DNA of 5,212 nucleotides from an uncultured bacterium (GTDB lineage Bacteria > Cyanobacteriota > Vampirovibrionia > Gastranaerophilales > Gastranaerophilaceae): positions 1 to 5,212 of the forward strand of contig CASECH010000181.1 in NCBI GenBank assembly GCA_949286405.1. Direction: 5' to 3'. The notes below the pieces were generated by a model. The model was not told the DNA's origin, made no database searches, and saw only the letters and a program-made list of their open reading frames with translations. Below are positions 4,646-5,212 of this stretch, piece after piece (position 1 is the first letter of the stretch; each line of letters starts with the position of its first letter). The translations under genes were made by a program, and so were the position numbers.

Positions 4646-5212
4646 TTAAATTATTGTAGATAAAGACGGAGCAATTGCAATAAAATGTCTTATCAAATCT
4701 GAATCCCAGTACTTGCCTGCTCCTTCTTTTAGTATTTCACAAGCCTTTTCTACACTCATTCCTTTACGATAAGGTCTATCTGATATCAATGCATGGAATG
4801 TATCAGCAACAGCCACAATACGTGCTGCAAGTGGAATTTCTTCTCCTTTTAGTTTCTCAGGATAGCCGCTTCCATCTACATGTTCATGGTGGTATTTAAC
4901 CATAGGAATCAAATCACGCAATGCTTCATTTGGTGCTAGTACCTTTTCCGCTCCTATTACAGGGTGTTGTTTCATTATTTGCCATTCATCATCATCAAGC
5001 TTACCAGGTTTTTTCAATACATTTTCTGGTATACCAATTTTACCAACATCATGTAAAAGTGCTCCAAGTGTAATTCTTTGAACTTCATCTTCCGGTAAAT
5101 TTATCGCTCTAGCTAGAGCTTCTGAATATCTTGAAACTGAAGTAGAATGACCTTTTGTATATGGATCTTTCGCATCAATTGCAGATGCTAAAGAATTCGC
5201 CATTTCCCACAA
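4646..5212 (-). CDS. HD-GYP domain phosphohydrolase, C-terminal part (5' end outside window)
   Basis: The 188 visible residues are a nearly complete HD-GYP domain. The signature is intact: D-P-Y-T-x-G-H with H22, the HD pair H54-D55 in HDVGKIGIP, K58, H83, H108-H109 in HHEHVDGSGYP (GYP at 116-118) and D137 in V-A-V-A-D. HD-GYP proteins of this kind hydrolyse cyclic di-GMP, or in some cases other cyclic dinucleotides, at a metal centre; all expected ligands are present, so activity is likely. The frame is open to the right edge, where the first codon is TTG. This is probably an internal Leu, since the domain usually begins some residues earlier behind a sensory or receiver domain that lies outside the window. 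No obvious terminator follows the TAA; only a T-run without a stable stem is seen near 4636-4644. Nothing ties it to the motor operon. Confidence 0.92.
   Translation of the reverse strand: MWEMANSLASAIDAKDPYTKGHSTSVSRYSEALARAINLPEDEVQRITLGALLHDVGKIGIPENVLKKPGKLDDDEWQIMKQHPVIGAEKVLAPNEALRDLIPMVKYHHEHVDGSGYPEKLKGEEIPLAARIVAVADTFHALISDRPYRKGMSVEKACEILKEGAGKYWDSDLIRHFIAIAPSLSTII

Noticed and set aside
5210..5212. TTG at the right edge as the true start of the HD-GYP gene
   Set aside because: The frame is open to the edge and the HD-GYP domain normally begins further upstream, so the codon is most likely an internal Leu.
1..5212. CRISPR arrays, tRNA genes, insertion sequences or attachment sites
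   Set aside because: No regularly spaced direct repeats, no cloverleaf-compatible segment, no transposase motifs and no paired terminal repeats were found by eye.

Overview
The window is AT-rich bacterial DNA using the standard code, with Shine-Dalgarno (SD) sites, one strong Rho-independent terminator and sigma70-type promoters. A MotB/OmpA-type peptidoglycan-binding protein, a DUF711 protein, a small double zinc-ribbon protein and an HD-GYP protein fit a low-GC anaerobe. A gut cyanobacterial relative (Vampirovibrionia/Gastranaerophilales) or a Bacillota member are both plausible. I cannot settle this from the sequence, and it is inference only.

Left part (1-3712, all minus strand). A tightly packed operon reads right to left from a promoter at 3684-3712. 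Its order is: a three-TM MotA-like stator protein of the ZorA type (2753-3661); a MotB/OmpA-like partner of the ZorB type (2042-2740); a DUF711/UPF0210 'PFL family' protein (684-2045); an unrecognised 173-residue protein (151-672); and the start of a further gene (1-203) that runs off the left edge. Spacings are 11 bp, a 4-bp ATGA overlap, 11 bp and a 53-bp overlap. The last gene is a diverged tandem paralogue of the 173-residue protein: their first 67 residues align without a gap, with about 25 identities. No ZorC, ZorD, ZorE or other known Zorya effector is visible, and the ZorA-like protein lacks the long cytoplasmic tail of classical ZorA. The best reading is an ion-driven ZorAB-type motor coupled to an undescribed cargo set: the paralogue pair, possibly with the DUF711 protein. 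This is the candidate novel system.

Middle (3686-4203). A 167-bp divergent intergenic region holds the operon promoter and a small hairpin. A plus-strand gene for an acidic 102-residue protein of unknown function follows. It ends in a strong bidirectional terminator that overlaps its stop codon.

Right part (4211-5212, minus strand). A 91-residue protein with two zinc ribbons has its own promoter at 4586-4614, of the same type as the motor operon's. Upstream of it lies the C-terminal part of an HD-GYP protein, probably a cyclic-di-GMP phosphodiesterase, cut by the right edge. These two look like ordinary chromosomal genes unconnected with the motor operon.
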